DNA of 64,000 bases from Porphyromonas cangingivalis (GTDB taxonomy: Bacteria; Bacteroidota; Bacteroidia; Bacteroidales; Porphyromonadaceae): the NCBI RefSeq assembly GCF_900638305.1, contig NZ_LR134506.1:2046001-2110000 (forward strand), given 5' to 3'. The position numbers and the translations under genes are program-made. Below, one piece after another: positions 38,773 through 47,139 of the stretch; positions within the stretch are counted from its first letter, which is position 1, and each line of letters begins with the position of its first letter. A model generated the notes under the pieces. The model was given only the letters and a program-made list of their open reading frames with translations. It was not told the origin of the DNA and searched no databases.

Positions 38773-39627
38773 TCATTCCGCAGAGGGTTTAAGTTTTGCC
38801 ACGATCTTCACGGCCTCGACAGCCTCCTTGACATCGTGTACGCGCAGGATGTGTGCGCCATGGAGGAGTGCAAAGGTATTCAGGATACTTGTGCCATTGA
38901 GGGCTTCTTGAGGAGAGGTCTCAAAGAGCCGATATATCATGCTTTTGCGAGAGATGCCCACAAGGAGAGGTAATCCCAGTGTCGCAAACTTATCGAGTTC
39001 GCTCATCAACTCATAGTTTTGATCAAGGGTTTTGCTGAAGCCAAATCCGGGATCAAGGATGATGTCTTTGATGCCTGCCGCTCGTGCTTTTTCGATGGGT
39101 CGAAGGAGCTCTGAGATCACGACATCGGTCACCTTGCCCGAGTACTCGGTGAGACTTTGCATCGTCTTTGGAGTACCACGCATGTGCATCAAGATATAGG
39201 GCACCTGCAAAGAGCCCACTGTCGCATACATCTCACTATCAAGTAGGCCACCCGACACATCGTTGATCAGGTCGGCTCCGCCTATCTCCACGGCTTTTCG
39301 GGCGACATCGGCTCTGAACGTGTCTACCGAAACAATGACTTCCGGATAATCCCTTTTCAATATCTCCAACACCTGAGCCACACGTGCCCACTCCTCTTCA
39401 GGAGAGACCTCCGTTGCGTCGGGGCGGGTCGAATATCCTCCGACATCTACCATCGATCCCCCCTCTCGGAGGATCTGTTCGATGCGATCATGAATGGCTC
39501 TGTCGCCTTGGATGCGACTTCCTGAGAAAAAGGAGTCGGGGGTATGGTTGAGTATCCCCATGACGATAGGTTCACGACCCAAGTCAAGGAGACGACCACG
39601 TATATTGATAAGAAGGCTGGGTTTCAT
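38773..39627 (-). CDS. folP: Dihydropteroate synthase
   Basis: FolP condenses p-aminobenzoate with hydroxymethyl-dihydropterin diphosphate in folate synthesis and is the sulfonamide target. The 284-residue protein shows MGILNHTPDSFFSG, MVDVGGYSTRPDATEVS, the INDVSGG loop and DPGFGFSKTLDQNYEL. It is first in the leftward operon and is divergent from murF, with 109 nt between them. The two -7 boxes are nearly back to back (39653-39660 and 39666-39673). Confidence 0.96.
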   Translation of the reverse strand: MKPSLLINIRGRLLDLGREPIVMGILNHTPDSFFSGSRIQGDRAIHDRIEQILREGGSMVDVGGYSTRPDATEVSPEEEWARVAQVLEILKRDYPEVIVSVDTFRADVARKAVEIGGADLINDVSGGLLDSEMYATVGSLQVPYILMHMRGTPKTMQSLTEYSGKVTDVVISELLRPIEKARAAGIKDIILDPGFGFSKTLDQNYELMSELDKFATLGLPLLVGISRKSMIYRLFETSPQEALNGTSILNTFALLHGAHILRVHDVKEAVEAVKIVAKLKPSAE

Positions 39628-39652
39628 AATGTCGATATTATACTCTGAGTAA

Positions 39653-39673
39653 CAAATTTAACGATTATATTTG
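39653..39673. promoter_or_regulatory. Back-to-back divergent -7 boxes of folP and murF
   Basis: On the minus strand TAAATTTG (39653-39660) faces folP. On the plus strand TATATTTG (39666-39673) faces murF. Only 5 nt separate them, so polymerase could hardly use both at once. No good -33 element was seen for either. Confidence 0.45.
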
Positions 39674-39736
39674 CAATGACTTGGAAGATACACCGATTTT
39701 CCTTCATCCATCAACCAAAAAAATGAGCTGTCACAC

Positions 39737-41032
39737 ATGACCACCATACAACACCTCTACGAGATCTATCTGCGCCATCCCGGTATATGTACGGACACCA
39801 GAAAGTTGTGTAAGGGGGATTTATTCTTCGCTCTTCATGGAGCCAATTTTGATGGCAACGACTTTGCCCTCCGTGCTCTTGAACAAGGGGCGGCCTATGC
39901 CATCGTTGATAAGGACGTGGCACCCTCCGATCCTCGTTGCCTTCTTGTCGAAGATACGTTGACGGCACTTCAAGCCCTTGCCACCCATCACCGCCGACAG
40001 TTTGACATCCCTGTCATCGGCATCACGGGCACCAACGGTAAGACGACGACGAAGGAGCTCATCCGCTCCGTCCTCTCTCGCAAGTACAACCTCCTTGCCA
40101 CCGAGGGCAACCTCAACAACCATATCGGTGTACCGCTCATGATCCTCAGACTCGACTCCTCCCACGAGATGGCTCTCATCGAGATGGGTGCAGGGGCACC
40201 CGGAGAGATCCATACCTTGGTAGAGATCGCACAGCCGAATGTGGGGCTGATTACAAACATCGGTAGGGCTCACTTACAAGGATTTGGGTCGATAGAAGGA
40301 GTCTTGCGTACCAAGAGTGAGCTTCCCGAGTATCTCTATGCTCATGAGGGTACTTTCCTCCTGAATAGTGACGATCCACTCTTGGTTGAAAAATGGGGAA
40401 CACAGACCGTACTTACCTATGGGCAAGAGGGCAACTATGTCTCAGGCAAAGTGGCAGGTCATCTGCCCTACCTGTCGGTCTCGGTCGGAGAAACAGTGGT
40501 CCACTCTCAACTCGTAGGGGCATACAATCTCATCAATATCCTTGCTGCAATCGCGATGGGCAAATACTTTGAAGTGCCCGAAGCCGACATCTATGCAGGT
40601 ATCGAGGGGTATCAACCCACCAATAACCGTTCGCAGCTCGTCCGACTTGAGGGTGGCTCCCAACTCATCGTCGATGCCTATAATGCCAACCCCTCAAGTA
40701 TGGCTGTTGCCATTGACAATCTCGTTGACTCGCCGGCTCGACACAAAGTCGCCATCCTCGGAGACATGCTCGAACTCGGAGAAGCCACCGAAGAGGAGCA
40801 TCGTAGGGTCTTGACACACCTCTCTGCTCATCCCGAAGTCAAGGCTCTACTCTGTGGCCCATGCTTCCGAAAAGTTGCAGGCGAGGCATTTCTTGCCTTT
40901 GAGAAGGTCGAGGACATCTGTGAATATCTCCGCCGGCATCCTCTCCCATCCGAAAGCCTTGTGCTCATCAAAGGCTCACGTGGGATAGCCCTCGAAAAGG
41001 TTCTGCCTCTTTTCTGTTCAGGCAGTCTATGA
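39737..41032 (+). CDS. murF: UDP-MurNAc-tripeptide:D-Ala-D-Ala ligase
   Basis: MurF adds D-Ala-D-Ala to UDP-MurNAc-tripeptide, the last cytoplasmic step to the pentapeptide. The 431-residue protein has the ATP loop GITGTNGKTTTKE (about residues 94-106), EMGAGAPGEI, ITNIGRAHLQGFGS with the conserved His, and a C-terminal domain with DAYNANPSSM. It stands outside a dcw cluster and is divergent from folP. Confidence 0.96.
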   Translation: MTTIQHLYEIYLRHPGICTDTRKLCKGDLFFALHGANFDGNDFALRALEQGAAYAIVDKDVAPSDPRCLLVEDTLTALQALATHHRRQFDIPVIGITGTNGKTTTKELIRSVLSRKYNLLATEGNLNNHIGVPLMILRLDSSHEMALIEMGAGAPGEIHTLVEIAQPNVGLITNIGRAHLQGFGSIEGVLRTKSELPEYLYAHEGTFLLNSDDPLLVEKWGTQTVLTYGQEGNYVSGKVAGHLPYLSVSVGETVVHSQLVGAYNLINILAAIAMGKYFEVPEADIYAGIEGYQPTNNRSQLVRLEGGSQLIVDAYNANPSSMAVAIDNLVDSPARHKVAILGDMLELGEATEEEHRRVLTHLSAHPEVKALLCGPCFRKVAGEAFLAFEKVEDICEYLRRHPLPSESLVLIKGSRGIALEKVLPLFCSGSL

Positions 41033-41247
41033 CTGTGTCGGGCCAATATGCACACATCTGATTGAGTCAAGAATGAGCGATTACACCCTCATTTTTTCCG
41101 AGTAGATATTTCATCCACAACGGAGCGATTTTGCCGAGAGTCTGCACATCGCCAGTCATTGTTTTTTTGTATCTTGCCGAGACGAGATAGTATCATTTGT
41201 GCGCATTCGGCAGTGCAAGGACGTCTAACGCAAAGAAAGATGATGGT

Positions 41248-42198
41248 ATGAGACTAAAGAAGATATACAGGTTTGTGGCTTTGGTTATTTTTCTGCTGAT
41301 CATTGGATTGGGTGCATTTGCCTGGTATATGTTGGATCTTACTTTGGCCATGACACATAGGGGACAAGACATCGAAGGATCTTACCGTGAAATGCGAGAT
41401 CGATATCCGACCCTCGGCTCTTGGATCGACAGTCTTCGCAATGTCTCTGCTCTGAGAGATACATTCATCACCGCCAAAGATGGTACAAAACTTCACGGCT
41501 ACTATGTCCGAGCGGCAGTACCTACGGCCAAGACTGCCGTCATCGTCCATGGATATACCGACAATGCCATACGGATGATGATGATAGGAGAAGTCTATCA
41601 TCGACACCTCCATTACAATATCTTGCTGCCAGACTTGCGTCATGCGGGGCTTTCTGAAGGTGGACATATACAGATGGGATGGCTTGATAGATTCGATGTG
41701 GCACGATGGGTGGACGAAACGCCTTCTATCTTCGGCGACTCTGCGAGGGTCGTCGTACATGGAATATCCATGGGGGCTGCGACGACCATGATGTATTCGG
41801 GCGAAGATCCTTCCGAAAGGGTCAAGGTCTTTGTCCCCGACTGTGGCTATACCTCCGTATGGGATCAGTTTGCGTACCGCCTCAAGGTCGAATATGGGCT
41901 TCCCACCTTCCCTATCCTCAACGCAGCGGACATTATCTGTCAATGGCGGTACGGCTGGGGCTTCAAGGAAGCCTCCTCTCTTAACCAAATCGTACGCTGT
42001 GATCGTCCGATGCTCTTCATTCATGGAGCAGAGGATGATTATGTCCCTACCGAGATGGCTTATCGTCTCTATGATATGAAGCCGGGGATAAAGGAGCTTT
42101 GGATCGCACCGAGATCGGCACACGCTGTCGCTTACCTCGACCATCCACAAGAGTATATCTCACGTGTCAAGACCTTTGTGGATCCTTATATGCAGTGA
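41248..42198 (+). CDS. Membrane-anchored alpha/beta hydrolase
   Basis: The 316-residue protein has one N-terminal membrane helix (VALVIFLLIIGLGAFAWYML, about 9-28). An alpha/beta hydrolase fold follows: oxyanion strand AVIVHGYTDNA, nucleophile elbow VHGISMGAAT (Ser), acid in HGAEDDYVP, and His in RSAHAVAY. It resembles the BAAT/peptidase S9-like hydrolases with unknown substrate. The ATG at 41248 was chosen; an upstream frame start at 41197 adds unrelated residues. It is convergent with the OmpA gene across a strong terminator. Confidence 0.85.
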   Translation: MRLKKIYRFVALVIFLLIIGLGAFAWYMLDLTLAMTHRGQDIEGSYREMRDRYPTLGSWIDSLRNVSALRDTFITAKDGTKLHGYYVRAAVPTAKTAVIVHGYTDNAIRMMMIGEVYHRHLHYNILLPDLRHAGLSEGGHIQMGWLDRFDVARWVDETPSIFGDSARVVVHGISMGAATTMMYSGEDPSERVKVFVPDCGYTSVWDQFAYRLKVEYGLPTFPILNAADIICQWRYGWGFKEASSLNQIVRCDRPMLFIHGAEDDYVPTEMAYRLYDMKPGIKELWIAPRSAHAVAYLDHPQEYISRVKTFVDPYMQ

Positions 42199-42291
42199 GT
42201 AAGGCAGGCGGTCTTGTGCTTGAGGAGGAGATCAGCCTCATTATGATGTCTGCCATGTCATGGATCGTGGATCAAGCATGACGGATGTGTC

Positions 42292-42347
42292 AAATAGTAA
42301 TCACCCCACCAAGTCATCTTCCGAACTTGGTGGGGTGATTACTATTT
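42292..42347. terminator. Bidirectional terminator
   Basis: A perfect 23-bp stem (42292-42314 and 42325-42347) has a 10-nt loop and lies between convergent genes. A/T-rich ends flank both sides. It begins next to TGTGTCAAAT but is otherwise unlike the TGTCAA family. Confidence 0.9.
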
Positions 42348-42381
42348 ATCCTCGGCAGAGAAGTCTGCTTCGGGTAGAGGG

Positions 42382-43563
42382 TTAGATACCTCTTTTGGGG
42401 AGTTTGTTCCAGTAAGGCATACGTTCGATAAGCTCTACTGTCACCTTGCGGTCTCCTTCTCTCACCTCATGGCTTTCGGAGGTAGGGATGGCAGCTATGC
42501 GTTTGCCTACACCACGACTTTTGAGCATGTCTGTGGGGACTCCTCTCAGTTCAAGACCCGTGACGATGGCATCAGCTCTCATGGCCGAGAGTCTGTCGTT
42601 GTATGCCATAGATCCTCGTGCATCGGTATGTCCTGTGATGAGGAACTTCTTGTTCGTCATTGTCTTGAGGTGTGTGGCAATCTCGTCCAAAAGGTGTGCC
42701 GACTCTTCGGTGATCTCATAGCTGTCAAATGCAAATGTGATGGCGGAGAAGAGTTTGTATAGAGGGTCAGCATCTCTTTCGATGTATTTGATGACTTCCT
42801 TTTCGACCGGCACGGTCTCACGCACGATACGTTCTCGGTAGACAATTTGTGGAGCTGTTTCCTTACTGTTCCCGAGGCGAACCATCACGCGAGCTGTGAC
42901 TTGTGGGAATGCGAGTCTCTTCTCTCCCAATGATGTCATGTAGTCGCCTTGGATGCCGAAGCCGAATCTGTCATTGAACCAGCTATTGATCCCCACACCT
43001 ATCGAAGGCAAGAAGAGGTGGCGAGCTGTGTTAGCTTCCTTATTGAATTTGTCGGAGTGCTCCCATCTCAGTTCCTCGTTGCGGAAGTTAGGCAGACTGC
43101 CTTGTCTGTTCAAAGCAAAGTCCTTGTACATGTAGTTTGCGCCGATACGGAAGTAGGGTTCGACGTACTTCTTCTTGAAGAGAGGAGTGAGACGTAACTG
43201 TAGTCCAAGACCTCCTATGCCGAAGAGGCTTTGTTTCTCCTTACTCCCTGAAGAGAGGGCTTTCACGCTTCCGAGGGATGCCTGAAGGTCAGCGTAGAGC
43301 CAAGGGGTGAGTTCGTGTGCGATATAGATGTTGCCTCCGAACATGACATTGCGTAGACGTAAGGTGTACGCATCGCCTTTTTCAGAAGAGTTGTAGTTGC
43401 CGAGTGTCATTCTGCTGATGTTCAGCATGCTACCTCCAAGTCCAAACTCCCAACTCTTTTGCGGATTGGACTCCTGCATCATAGGCTCAACCTCTTGTGC
43501 GTGTGCTGTGAATACAGTGGCGCACAAAATGGGTATAAAAAGAATGTATTTAATCACTTTCAT
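42382..43563 (-). CDS. OmpA-family outer membrane protein
   Basis: The 393-residue protein has a signal peptide ending VFTAHA before Gln23. An N-terminal beta-barrel follows (alternating aromatic strands such as WLYADLQASLG, YVEPYFRIGANYMY and GFGIQGDYMTSLG). A Glu/Arg-rich linker leads to a C-terminal OmpA peptidoglycan-binding domain (TFAFDSYEITEESAHLLDEI, ITGHTDARGSMAYNDRLSAM). It tethers the outer membrane to peptidoglycan. It has its own -7 box (TAAATTTG on this strand, 43581-43588), directly downstream of the collagen-like gene. Confidence 0.93.
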   Translation of the reverse strand: MKVIKYILFIPILCATVFTAHAQEVEPMMQESNPQKSWEFGLGGSMLNISRMTLGNYNSSEKGDAYTLRLRNVMFGGNIYIAHELTPWLYADLQASLGSVKALSSGSKEKQSLFGIGGLGLQLRLTPLFKKKYVEPYFRIGANYMYKDFALNRQGSLPNFRNEELRWEHSDKFNKEANTARHLFLPSIGVGINSWFNDRFGFGIQGDYMTSLGEKRLAFPQVTARVMVRLGNSKETAPQIVYRERIVRETVPVEKEVIKYIERDADPLYKLFSAITFAFDSYEITEESAHLLDEIATHLKTMTNKKFLITGHTDARGSMAYNDRLSAMRADAIVTGLELRGVPTDMLKSRGVGKRIAAIPTSESHEVREGDRKVTVELIERMPYWNKLPKRGI

Positions 43564-43580
43564 AATGTGTCTATCAATTC

Positions 43581-43588
43581 CAAATTTA
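43581..43588 (-). promoter_or_regulatory. Candidate -7 box for the OmpA gene
   Basis: The minus strand reads TAAATTTG (TAnnTTTG), 18 nt upstream of the ATG and within the 40-nt gap to the collagen-like gene. Confidence 0.4.
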
Positions 43589-43603
43589 ACGGCCATCACG
43601 GGA

Positions 43604-44992
43604 TTACATAGGGATATAGTCTGCTAATGCTATGTGGTGCTGGTAAGATGGGATTTTTCCGGGTGCTTCAGACCATATATGTACTACCTGTTCAGGAGAA
43701 AAGAGTTCGACCTTTAAGGTGCAGGTTCCATTATTTTCCGCTTTTTGAGAGTATATTGTCATTTGATCCAGTCGTGATCCGTCATAGCCACTTCTGCCGG
43801 AATTTTGATAGTATACGGTGGCTCCTGGATCTGTTTCGATCACGAGGACAAATACTTGTTTACTCCCTCCCCCTGAAGATGAATTGTCATCTTCAATTGT
43901 AGGCTCTTGAGTGATTTTGAACTTTGTCTTTTCCATTGGCATCGAAGAGCCTCCGCCAGCGTTGTTACCATCTTTCCCTTTGAGATATTCCCAAAAGTGA
44001 GAGAGTTCTGTTTTGTTTGTTGGCCAAGTTCCACCATCCTTGTCTCGGATGGTGCCGGCATTGACCTCTTCGACCCAAAGTTGGTAAGCTGATTTACCTA
44101 CACCTGGGTCACCTTTTGGGCCTTCTGCTCTTACGTTGGTATTTATGCCATTTATATACCAGAATCCCTCTTTTATTTCTACTCTGTCCCCATTGCCTTG
44201 ATTGCCTTTTTCTCCGGTATCACCTTTGTCTCCCTTGGCTCCGGCATCACCTTTGTCACCCTTGGCTCCGGCATCACCTTTGTCACCCTTGGCTCCGGCG
44301 TCACCTTTGTCGCCCTTGGCTCCGGTGTCTCCTTTGTCACCTTTTTCTCCGGCGTCGCCCTTTTCGCCCTTGGCTCCGGCATCACCTTTGTCTCCCTTGG
44401 CTCCGGTGTCTCCTTTGTCACCTTTTTCTCCGGCGTCGCCCTTTTCGCCCTTGGCTCCGGTGTCACCTTTGTCACCCTTGGCTCCGGTGTCTCCCTTTTC
44501 GCCTTTGGCTCCGGTATCACCTTTGTCACCTTTGTCACCCTTGTCACCCTTCGCGCCTTTTGCAGGGATGCCGGTGTCTTTGTCACCTATCTGCCAGTTT
44601 CCCTTTTCGTTGACAAATGGTGTCCGTCCATCTTCTCCTTTAGCACCGGTGAGAAAGTAATAGAAGTCTTGTTTTGAAGATCTTGCAGGATCCCATTTTT
44701 TCCCCGGTACCTTGGGGTTATCGACAGAGCCATCTTTGATCCACTGCACCCAAATGGTATAGGCATCAGTCCCTGCATCACCTTTCTCACCCTTGATGTA
44801 CTTGAAATAGTTGGGGAGGTCTGTTGCTTCCTTCCATACGATCGTTCCGTTTTTTACGGCTTCGACCCATACCTCATAGGCACTATGCCCCCTTGGGCCG
44901 GGAGGAGTTACAATGTCAATGTCATTACACGCTACCCATCCGAAAGATGACAAGATAAGGGTAGCCATCAAATAAATGCAACGTTTCTGCAT
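43604..44992 (-). CDS. Collagen-like surface lipoprotein with AYxxWV modules
   Basis: The 462-residue protein has lipobox FGWVAC (Cys22). Residues 146-268 form an uninterrupted collagen-like Gly-X-Y run of about 40 triplets, largely nine-residue units GDxGAKGDK/GEK (27-bp DNA repeats). Around it lie three copies of a roughly 40-residue module: SAYEVWVEAVKNGTI (about 37), DAYTIWVQWIKDGSV (about 76) and SAYQLWVEEVNAGTI (about 301). Each ends in an F-x-[YF]-[LI]-x-G-x-x-G segment. The last 110 residues are a beta-rich domain. It should form a trimeric stalk on the surface; the tail may be a binding head. No prolines suit hydroxylation; stability probably comes from Lys-Asp/Glu charge pairs. Confidence 0.9.
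   Translation of the reverse strand: MQKRCIYLMATLILSSFGWVACNDIDIVTPPGPRGHSAYEVWVEAVKNGTIVWKEATDLPNYFKYIKGEKGDAGTDAYTIWVQWIKDGSVDNPKVPGKKWDPARSSKQDFYYFLTGAKGEDGRTPFVNEKGNWQIGDKDTGIPAKGAKGDKGDKGDKGDTGAKGEKGDTGAKGDKGDTGAKGEKGDAGEKGDKGDTGAKGDKGDAGAKGEKGDAGEKGDKGDTGAKGDKGDAGAKGDKGDAGAKGDKGDAGAKGDKGDTGEKGNQGNGDRVEIKEGFWYINGINTNVRAEGPKGDPGVGKSAYQLWVEEVNAGTIRDKDGGTWPTNKTELSHFWEYLKGKDGNNAGGGSSMPMEKTKFKITQEPTIEDDNSSSGGGSKQVFVLVIETDPGATVYYQNSGRSGYDGSRLDQMTIYSQKAENNGTCTLKVELFSPEQVVHIWSEAPGKIPSYQHHIALADYIPM
44195..44521. repeat. 27-bp tandem repeat encoding collagen-like triplets
   Basis: About 12 imperfect 27-bp units encode the nine-residue blocks GDTGAKGEK, GDAGEKGDK and GDAGAKGDK. Near-identical neighbouring units favour copy-number change by slippage. 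Confidence 0.9.
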
Positions 44993-45128
44993 GATGAAAA
45001 AATGATTAAATGTGTTTAATGAGTACAATAAGTATCTCTTCATACAGAGTCAGCTTATTGTCTTTTACTGTGGTTGTTTTGTCCTAATTATTGTAGAAGG
45101 TTTACTTAAACCTGTGTGTTGGTGGGCG

Positions 45129-45160
45129 CAAAAGTAATAATAAATAAAATAATACTCAAA
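45129..45160 (-). promoter_or_regulatory. Promoter of the collagen-like lipoprotein
   Basis: The minus strand reads TTTG (45157-45160), 20 nt, then TACTTTTG (45129-45136), a strong -33/-7 match. It implies an untranslated leader of about 130 nt. Confidence 0.75.
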
Positions 45161-45300
45161 TAAACACACGGTCTTTTTTATATTGAACTTAATTGTCAGG
45201 GGTGAATTTTATATTTTTAGCAAAGTTTCTCTGCCTTCGTAAAGTGGATGGGTGACATGAGACGACCTTGGCTTCTCGTCGGGTAGGGAACTTTGAATCA

Positions 45301-45402
45301 AGTCTAACGACCCTCATCATCAAGTCTAACGACTTTCGTCATCAAGTCTAACGACTTTCGTCATCGAGTCTAACGACTTTCGTTATCGAGTCTAACGACT
45401 TT
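45301..45402. repeat. 22-bp-period tandem repeat, locus 2
   Basis: TCTAACGA starts at 45303, 45325, 45347, 45369 and 45391, exactly 22 bp apart. The unit is close to TCTAACGACTTTCGTCATC plus AAG/GAG and contains the palindrome AAGTC-TAAC-GACTT. The array ends in a T-run that pairs with GGTCTAAAAAA at 45439-45449. It sits in the 576-nt gap between meaB's partner and the collagen-like gene, where no protein gene is seen. Confidence 0.9.
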
Positions 45403-45443
45403 TTTAGACCTATGATGACTTTTGAAGGGAACCGAAGAGGTCT

Positions 45444-45485
45444 AAAAAAAGAGACCGTGCCAAAATCTAATTTTGACACGGTCTC
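45444..45485 (-). terminator. Terminator of the meaB operon (TGTCAA family)
   Basis: A 14/15-bp stem, 45451-45465 and 45471-45485, with upper arm GTGTCAAAA / TTTTGGCAC on this strand, is followed by TTTTTTT on the minus strand. Confidence 0.85.
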
Positions 45486-45568
45486 AGTTGTCTCTTGTAG
45501 GTGATTTGTTCTACTTGTTTATTTCTTCATCAAAACGATATTTCAAAAGGGGCGATGCGCATTGTGGC

Positions 45569-45880
45569 TCATCGGGTTGGGAGGGGCTCTCTACGTGCAG
45601 CGATCCAAAAGAGCCCGGTCGCAATGAGACGTGAGAGCATCCAAAAGGGAGCATTTTCGTATGGATAGATGGTCAAAATAGGATTGAAGACCACCACGAC
45701 AAAACACATCGCCAAGAGCATGAAGGTGAGTCGGCGGTGCTTGCGCAATCTGTCTATGATGTAGTAAATACCGCCAATACAGAGTAGTCCTCCTATGATA
45801 CGTAGTCCGATATCGGGAAGTCGGAGCATCGAAAAGAGTGCAATGAAGGACAGCAGTACATAGATGGTCTTGGGTGTCAC
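45569..45880 (-). CDS. Small integral membrane protein (DUF6804-like)
   Basis: The protein has 103 residues from a GTG at 45880 that overlaps the meaB stop by 4 nt (GTGA), which supports this start. Four hydrophobic segments are visible: IYVLLSFIALFSML, GLRIIGGLLCIGGIYYI, LTFMLLAMCFVVVVFNPIL and FWMLSRLIATGLFWIAA. A few charged residues lie between them. It resembles short DUF6804-type membrane proteins; function is unknown. Coupling to meaB may be only organisational. Confidence 0.65.
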   Translation of the reverse strand: MTPKTIYVLLSFIALFSMLRLPDIGLRIIGGLLCIGGIYYIIDRLRKHRRLTFMLLAMCFVVVVFNPILTIYPYENAPFWMLSRLIATGLFWIAARREPLPTR

Positions 45881-46974
45881 CGGTCACCTCCTTTCTCTGC
45901 GAAGTATAGATCCAAGAGCTTCGTGCTGGCCATGAACGAACTGATCCTATCTTCGAGGATGTCCGCCTCTATCCGAGGTAGCAGGGCTCTGATCTTGGGA
46001 TTGTTGTAAAACGAATTGGTGAGAGCTTCGTTGATGCTCTCGTACATCCAATACTTGGCCTGCTGCTGGCGTTTGTGATGGAAGTAGCCGTTGCCCTTCA
46101 CATAGTCCAAGTATTCATCGATCATCTCCCAGACCTTGTCGATGTTGAGGGCGTAGTAGCCCGAGTAGGTGATGACCTTGGGAAACCATCCGCTCTCCGT
46201 GGGAGGGAAGAGATGCAGGGCGTTGCGGAAGTGAGAGGCCGCGAGGTTGGCTTTGTCTATGTTGTCACCGTCGGCCTTGTTGATGACGATCCCATCTGCC
46301 ATCTCCATGATGCCACGCTTGATCCCTTGCAGTTCGTCCCCTGTCCCGGCAAGTTGTATGAGCAGGAAGAAGTCGACCATGGAGTGTACGGCGGTCTCAG
46401 ACTGTCCGACGCCTACCGTCTCGACAAAGATGGTGTCAAAGCCTGCCGCTTCGCAAAGGACGATGGTCTCTCTTGTCTTACGTGCCACCCCACCCAAAGA
46501 GCCTGCCGATGGAGAAGGGCGTATGAAGGCATTCTTTTCTCTCGAAAGAGTCTCCATGCGTGTTTTGTCACCGAGGATGCTCCCTTTGGTGCGTTCACTG
46601 CTCGGGTCTATGGCAAGGACAGCGAGCTTGCGACCTTGGTTGAGGACATGCATCCCGAAGGCATCTATCGATGTACTCTTCCCTGCACCCGGTACTCCTG
46701 TGATGCCTATGCGGACAGAGTTGCCCGTGTAGGGGAGGCACTTCTCGATCACTTCTTGAGCCATGGCATGGTGCTCGGGGCGTGAGCTCTCTATCAGTGT
46801 CACGGCACGTGAGAGCATGGTGACATCTCCCTTGAGTATGGCAGAAACGTAGTCATCGACGGTATAGACAGGGCGTTTCCGTCGTTGCATATAGGGGTTG
46901 ACGATGGGAGCGTCTGTGACACCTTCGTTTACCTTCAAGCCTTTGTATTGTTCGTCGTTCTCAGGATGATGCAT
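45877..46974 (-). CDS. meaB: Methylmalonyl-CoA mutase-associated GTPase MeaB
   Basis: This 365-residue G3E P-loop GTPase guards B12 loading and protects methylmalonyl-CoA mutase. It has Walker A GITGVPGAGKSTSID, the DPSSERTKGSILGDKTRM block, VETVGVGQSE and a guanine-specificity NKAD. mutA and mutB are not in the window, unlike in many bacteria where meaB adjoins them. It has a likely -7 box at 47032-47039 on this strand. Confidence 0.94.
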   Translation of the reverse strand: MHHPENDEQYKGLKVNEGVTDAPIVNPYMQRRKRPVYTVDDYVSAILKGDVTMLSRAVTLIESSRPEHHAMAQEVIEKCLPYTGNSVRIGITGVPGAGKSTSIDAFGMHVLNQGRKLAVLAIDPSSERTKGSILGDKTRMETLSREKNAFIRPSPSAGSLGGVARKTRETIVLCEAAGFDTIFVETVGVGQSETAVHSMVDFFLLIQLAGTGDELQGIKRGIMEMADGIVINKADGDNIDKANLAASHFRNALHLFPPTESGWFPKVITYSGYYALNIDKVWEMIDEYLDYVKGNGYFHHKRQQQAKYWMYESINEALTNSFYNNPKIRALLPRIEADILEDRISSFMASTKLLDLYFAEKGGDR

Positions 46975-47031
46975 TTGTCACACAATGATGGGGTTAGTAC
47001 ATACTGATCATTGCCTTCTGTCAATGTCTTC

Positions 47032-47039
47032 CAAATATA
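47032..47039 (-). promoter_or_regulatory. Candidate -7 box for meaB
   Basis: The minus strand reads TATATTTG, 57 nt upstream of the meaB ATG. No clear -33. Confidence 0.4.
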
Positions 47040-47076
47040 GGAATAATTATATGAATAATATGGATATAAACAAAGA

Positions 47077-47110
47077 GACGTGCCATCTCCACAAATGGGG
47101 ATGGCACGCC
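47077..47110 (-). terminator. Terminator of the OmpA/TPR lipoprotein gene
   Basis: A 14-bp stem with one wobble (GGCGTGCCATCCCC / GGAGATGGCACGTC on this strand) lies 30 nt after the stop and is followed by TCTTTG. Confidence 0.75.
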
Positions 47111-47139
47111 TCCGTAGTTATATCAAGTGTGATGATGTC

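Noticed and set aside
44116-44677. Long rightward open frames rich in Pro/Ser or Leu/Arg/His
   Set aside because: They are antisense shadows of the 27-bp collagen repeats; any frame of such a repeat stays open.
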